Assembly (NCBI RefSeq): GCF_964019385.1
Contig: NC_088644.1
Location: forward strand, 35,205,351-35,269,350
Direction: 5' to 3'
Origin: Sycon ciliatum
Taxonomy: Eukaryota > Porifera > Calcarea > Leucosolenida > Sycettidae
Length of the DNA stretch: 64,000 nucleotides
This document shows, in pieces, positions 58,803 through 64,000 of the stretch. Positions within the stretch are counted from its first letter, which is position 1. Each line of letters opens with the position of its first letter. The notes beneath the pieces are model-generated. The model did not search any database. It saw only the letters and a program-made list of their open reading frames with translations, and was not told where the DNA came from. The position numbers and the translations under genes are program-made.

Positions 58803-61800
58803 CTAGAATAACCTTTGACTCAGATTTGAGCCATAAAATAAATAATACAATATTTGATGAAGTTGATTGTTCCAACTAGAAACACACGCTTCTTGCCGAA
58901 CTTGACACTTGACTGACTTGACTGACTTCATGTTGATAGCCGCCGAAGTCGCAACGTCTAAGTTCGTACAATCTTTGATATTTAGAAAAACCGTCGATAT
59001 CCTCAGCGCAAACGCTCCGCCTTTGGCAAAGGCCCTGATCACAATATAGTAGGTCTTGGCGGGGAGAAGAGGGTGCACAACACGCGGGTTACCATCCTCA
59101 CCACCATCAGTGGCTGCAGCGATGAAACGTGTTTCAATGTCAGGACCATACAGGGTGAGTGCCAGGTCAGCTTCATCGCCAGTCGTCTAAGCAGTTAAAA
59201 CAACAAACACCGGAAAATCGTCCAGAACACACCTTTAACGCCCCCCCCCCCCCCCCCCCAACGGTTGCACATGCAATGCTCATTTCTCACCCGCATGAGA
59301 CCCGGAAAGCGAGCTATTCCGCCTCCATCTGGGGTCGCGGGCATTCCTAGTGTGTTTACATACATCCAAGAAACTGACTGGGACCCTGAGTGAAGGCAGT
59401 CGAGAAACCTCCTGGCCGGGCCAGCCTGTTTGACACGTGAACGCACCACAACTTTCCGCCTTGGCAGCGTACATATCCCACATGCGCATTCATGACGATA
59501 TTCCGCCTTGGCAGCGTACATTTCCGCAGTCCCAAATGCATGCTGCATCCCGTCATTCAATGAGGTTGTTAAACTGTCCGGGCAGGAGTGACTGTAGGTG
59601 CAGGTCGGGCTGAACTTCTCCATATAACCATGGTTTTATCCACCCATAACCTAGTTTTCAAAGCTGACGGGACTCTTTTATCGGAATTAACTTGTACTAC
59701 CTCCGCGTCATTAAAATTGTCGCTTCGCACATCGCAATGTTTGTGAGTTTCTCGTCTTAGTCAGACAGTCAGAATCGCTGTTTTCTGTGTTCGAACATTA
59801 ATGCGACCCTTCCTGCGCAATGTCTACGTTTTACTGAAGCCGTGGTGGTCTCAGACTTTGTCGGAGCTCTCTTCTGCACCAAACAAATCCATTGCTCTCC
59901 TCACTATTCCGCCCCAGAGCGCGTATCGTTTTTTTCTGGTTTTAGTGCCGTCCCACATTTTTCCCGTGTGCATATATCAAGACTGCAAGCTTGGGTATAA
60001 TAATCCTGGTATCTCTCCTGAATTCTAAATTCTGAAGTTGACGATGGCAAGGACAAAGTGTTCTCAAATTCCTAAAATGCGCTACGTGTGGCGCATGTTG
60101 CTGGGAATGTAGTACAGTCAAACCTCGTTAGGACGAACTTCAAGGGACTGAACACATTTGTTTGTCTTATCGGGAGTTCTTCTTATCCAGATCTGACAAA
60201 AAATCGATATGCATATCATATGGATTGTATTTACATGTACGTGAAGGTGCATGCTGGTGTACATGGGAAGCATGTTATTCTTAGCATAAGCCAGAAACAG
60301 GTAAGTACAATGACAAAGTGCAATGAATCACGACTGTGTCGAAAGTTCGTACAACGCACTGATTATTTTGTTAAAAACACGCTTGAAAACAATTTGCACT
60401 GTACGTACAATATGACCTCGACTATTGAAAACAAAGAAGAAAAAAGGCAGCCAGCGCACGCGCACGCTCGTGGACCGAAAGTTTGTACTACATGTACATG
60501 ACCACACTGATTTTGTTCAAATCACACTTGAAAATAGTTCGTCTTCGCGAAAGTTCGCTGTACAGAAGTTCGTCGTAAACGAATAATTTTGACTTGAATT
60601 GATGCCTGGCCAACCATAGGATTGGCCTTAGTTCGTACTAATGGAAAGTTCGCCTTATCAGTGTTCGTCCTAACGAGGTTTGACTGTAGGTCTGAAAACA
60701 CCAACAACATCAGTAAAGCGTTTGCCAAGGACAGAAGTTGCGAAACTGCTTACCCTATCTCGCTGGAAGGTCGTTGCAGTGTACTTGAAAAATTGCTACT
60801 TTGCCCTAATCGCCTGCCACCTGGAGGCATGGATCGCATGAAAACGAAGTTTCTAGACCTGAATTTGAACGCCCGTGCTGAAGGGTCTGCCTCAAACTCT
60901 GATGAAGACGTCAACCTTAGCTGCAAGTGCAGCGAAGCGGGAGGTCACAAACTAAAGCTTGGTCCGTCGACAATGCTCTGCCTCAATTTCTAGCTGATTT
61001 CTTTGCCCTTCGAGTGGACAAATTAAATTCGAAAAATCGCTCTGGGTAGGGACAATTTTAATGACGCGGAGGAAGTACCCAGAACGTCTAGAAGCACATC
61101 TCTCTCTCTTTCTCTCCCTCCCTTCCTCCCTACCTCTCTCTCTCTCTCTCCCCCTCCCCCCCCCCCCCCATGAAAACACACATCTATCACACACATACCT
61201 CGATTGTGTACTTTCTTTTTTCTTTTGGATCACTTGTGAACGTGAATTTCATTTCCTCTCCAGGGCTGATGTGATCTAGAGGAAACAGCAAAGTGCAAAA
61301 TAATAGGAAGTTGGGCCTTATGGCATCTCTCCGAGACTGGTGCGAATCACTCGCAAAGCTCCAGTCCTGGTTCGATGCAGTCAATCAGCATGTTGATATC
61401 GTACGTACGGAATTGAGCAAGCAGCTGATATACTCTATCAAGCCGCGGTGATGCAGCCAGCTGTTTTGTTCTACCATGTGCACAGGGACTGTGTGACATC
61501 ATAGACTCATGAATATCAGGCACGTAGGAGCAAATTCACAAACACATTACAAAATTGTATATATAGGGACACTTCCCCCATCAATGCCTTTGTAAGATGT
61601 TCAGTTCATAGGCCAGCGAAACAAAAACTTCTTGGGACGATTTACGGCCATTGCAACGGAAAGTGCTTCTACTGCAAATATCAATGATTCACAGCTCAGC
61701 GCACTAAACCAGCATTGAGCGATGCGCAGCTAGTGCGTAAGATCTCATTCATGCTAAGCAAGGGATTTTGAAGACAGTGCCTATTGTCAAAGTTTCAAAA

Positions 61801-64000
61801 AATAGCAGTGCTGCTGCTGCTGCTGCTCAATGGCTGAACCTGACCATCCTGTAGTGCTATAAACTGCAAAACAGAGAGTGCCAGAATTCTGTCTGGTTTG
61901 CCTCAAAGTCATCTGCCTTTGTGGAAAGCCCCCGTCTCGCAGTTAAAAGACGCTGCCTTGGATGCTTTGTGCCGATATAGACATGCCTTGTTGTTGACTT
62001 GACCGCATAGGGATCAGTTCAGCCAATCAATCTGAGCTCTGGGTTAACTGGGTTATTCTTAGTGCCAGCAGTCGCCAGCAGTTGTCTCAGGAATGGAGAT
62101 GAATGTTTTATTAAAAGGGAGGGTAATCTTACTCTTTGACTTGTCAGCATCTTCAGGCAGAGTCTGCGGTTCTTCCTTTGGTGGTGCTGGCTTTGTGCCA
62201 GGAGGACCGTAGAGTTTCCTCACAACGAGTTTGTCCGTCGGTGAAAGCTCTGATATCACGGGAAAATCAGAATCCTGTGTCGGCCTCCCATCAATGCTCA
62301 ATATCAACCCTTTAGGAAATCTGTGCACGACAACCAACAGTTTACGTACAGAACACGGACAGAAGTCAAGAAATCAAACTACTAATAAGTTAAACAAACA
62401 ATAAGAGAACTGAAAAAGTGTTTTTTTAAACTCTTGGACAGCCTGAAACCTCTCTGTTTTACTAATATGTTATAAATATAATAATATGTTCATCCTTGCA
62501 TCGAGTCAAGAACTTGGTTTTAGCACTGAACTCCCACTACGATGCCTTTAGCCGATTGGCAAATGCTTTCACTTACTAATACTTGACTTCACCGCAATCT
62601 GTTCAACCAGACACTAAGAGCCCTGCTGATAATAAAGAACACGATTGAAACAGCTAGTTGTTCGAAGATTCAGTACCAATATATTTAGTATGATTTCACC
62701 TCGAAGCATGAACTTAATCCAGCCTATATGGTGCTTGGTCCTGCCGCTGATCCCGAGACCCATGGTCGGGGGAGGTAGGCCCAAATCACCACCCATGGTC
62801 GGAGGAGGTAGGCCCAATTCACCAACACGCTGCGCCGGTTTCCCGCTCTATAGTCATGTCTCCCCATTGGTTCAGTCTTCCCATTCCGTTCCCCGCTGGA
62901 CTGTGTATTTCAGAAAGAAAAATAAAATAAAAAAATAAATAAAGAATGGACTCGGATGGAGAGCCAAGGATAAATATATATTAAATAAAAAATGGACCAA
63001 GGAACTACATGTAAAAGTTACGCTATAATGTCCACTAACACCACCAGTTACTAAACGGCTAGTTAGTTGTAGGACGTCAGTACCGTCGGTCAGTGTCGTG
63101 AGCTGATTGTTTCGTACCTGGTGGTGTTAGTGGACATTATAATTATAGCGTAACTCGTAGTTACTTGGTCCATTTTATATTTAATATAAATTTATCCTTG
63201 GCTCTCCATCCAAGTCCATTCTTTATTTTATTTTTTATACTGAAATACACAGTGCAGCACTTCATTTTTTTATTTACAGGTGGAATCCTGATAATTCGAA
63301 TATGGCTTAATTCGAACATACCGCTTAATTAGAAGTGTTTCCAGGATTGATTTCTGTCAATTCGATTCCCACATAAAGTTTTCTGATAATTCGAACCTCG
63401 AACCGGACATGTCCGGTTAATTCGAAGTTCCACGGATTTCACTTTCATAGAAAATGTGTGGGATTTGTGCTGATAATTCGAAGTAAGCAAAGTGTAATTC
63501 GAAGTTCACTATACACTGTAATGATCAGTTCAGTTTGCATGAGCAGGCTGTGCTGGTCAGTTCAGTATCCGTGAAATCTGTATCTAAGGTCCATAGCGCA
63601 ACTCTACGTGAACATGGGAGCATTTTGACATACATATTGTGTTGTGGGTTCATGTTTGGATAATTAGAATGTCCGGATAATCAGAAGATTTTTCCTGGCA
63701 TTTGGAGATTCGAATTATCAGGATTACACCTGAAATATAAAAAGTAAAGCATTGAGTTACATGGAGACACTTACCTATAGTGCATGATGGACTGCATGTC
63801 GTATGTAGAGCCTGTAACATCATCCGCCTTGAACGGTTCCAGGATTTGTCTCTGGATCTGCTCCTCATCCCAGTAGTTTGGTGACCCCGTGAACTCTGCC
63901 ATCACCTTGGGCACGTTCCAGAGCACAATGCCCTTGATGGGTGACTGGTGTTCGTGCAGTAGACCAAGCACGTGACCAAATTCGTGGAGTACAGTTGACT
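58803..64000 (-). CDS. M12A-like zinc metalloprotease, 5' part outside window (unit 4)
   Basis: Exons E 58803-59186, D 61199-61275, C 62133-62320 and most of B (63775 to the window edge, with SIMHY and GLLHEHQSP inside) are present and match the unit 1 type (RFPKGL, HPLLPAKTYY). Intron D-E is longer by 574 bp because of the pogo-like insertion. Exon A lies beyond the window. Confidence 0.85.
59697..61075. mobile_element. Tc1/mariner-like element carrying a nested insertion (unit 4)
   Basis: Copy of 9539-10343, enlarged by the element at 60115-60686. Confidence 0.7.
60115..60686. mobile_element. pogo/Tigger-like MITE, unique to unit 4
   Basis: 572 bp, ends CAGTCAAACCTCGTTAGGAC and its complement, TA duplication at 60113-60114 and 60687-60688. 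The other units have a single TA (GTAGTAGGTC) at this site, so the insertion is recent. Ends of this type are typical of pogo-group elements. No transposase. Confidence 0.9.
62896..63257. mobile_element. Foldback element (unit 4)
   Basis: Copy of 12165-12526. Confidence 0.75.
63277..63732. mobile_element. Tigger/pogo-like MITE (unit 4)
   Basis: Copy of 12546-13001. Confidence 0.65.

Larger units (their letters stand above)
57143..64000. repeat. Array unit 4 (incomplete, cut by window end)
   Basis: Same backbone and protease type as units 1 and 3, plus a unique pogo-like insertion at 60115-60686. The unit runs off the window inside exon B. Confidence 0.95.

Noticed and set aside
1-64000. tRNA, rRNA or other structured RNA genes
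   Set aside because: None could be recognised by eye; a covariance-model scan would be needed to exclude small ones.

Overview
The window is eukaryotic, almost certainly from a metazoan. It contains spliced genes with GT-AG introns, a LINE with AP-endonuclease and YADD reverse transcriptase, a DIRS-like tyrosine-recombinase retroelement, TTAA-type DNA transposons and many MITEs. A sponge or another marine invertebrate would fit, but that lineage call is a weak inference. No bacterial operons, tRNAs or rRNAs were seen.

Layout. Positions 1-6981 are a single-copy left flank. It holds the 3' end of an unidentified gene (1-222), a perfect 83-bp-arm inverted repeat (1803-2112), a decayed DIRS-like element on the minus strand (2586-5043) and a ~163-bp minisatellite built from four ~40-bp subunits (5375-6105). 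From 6982 to the end lies a head-to-tail array of a large unit: unit 1 6982-24628, unit 2 24629-39848, unit 3 39849-57142, unit 4 57143 onward (cut by the window). Outside the elements described below the units are nearly identical.

Each complete unit carries, from low to high coordinate: a hAT-like MITE; a five-exon minus-strand gene for an M12A-like zinc metalloprotease with a C-terminal PPC-like domain, its introns packed with MITEs and microsatellites; a minus-strand CR1/L2-group LINE; a non-autonomous element bounded by TTAA; and finally a TTAA-bounded Kolobok-type transposon only 12 bp from the junction with the next unit. Three observations stand out. (1) The terminal TTAA site holds a different Kolobok-type element in each unit (2924, 2109 and 2557 bp), all in the same orientation; only the unit 1 copy has an intact transposase. 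(2) The unit 2 protease differs from the unit 1/3/4 type mainly inside exons and almost only at amino-acid-changing positions. By eye I count 28 substitutions in exons A, C and E, of which 26 are nonsynonymous. Catalytic exon B and exon D are unchanged and the introns differ by only about 0.2 percent. (3) Unit 2 preserves empty sites for two insertions present in units 1 and 3, and units 1-3 preserve the empty site of a pogo-like insertion in unit 4, so the array history can be read directly. All comparisons were made by eye and need alignment.
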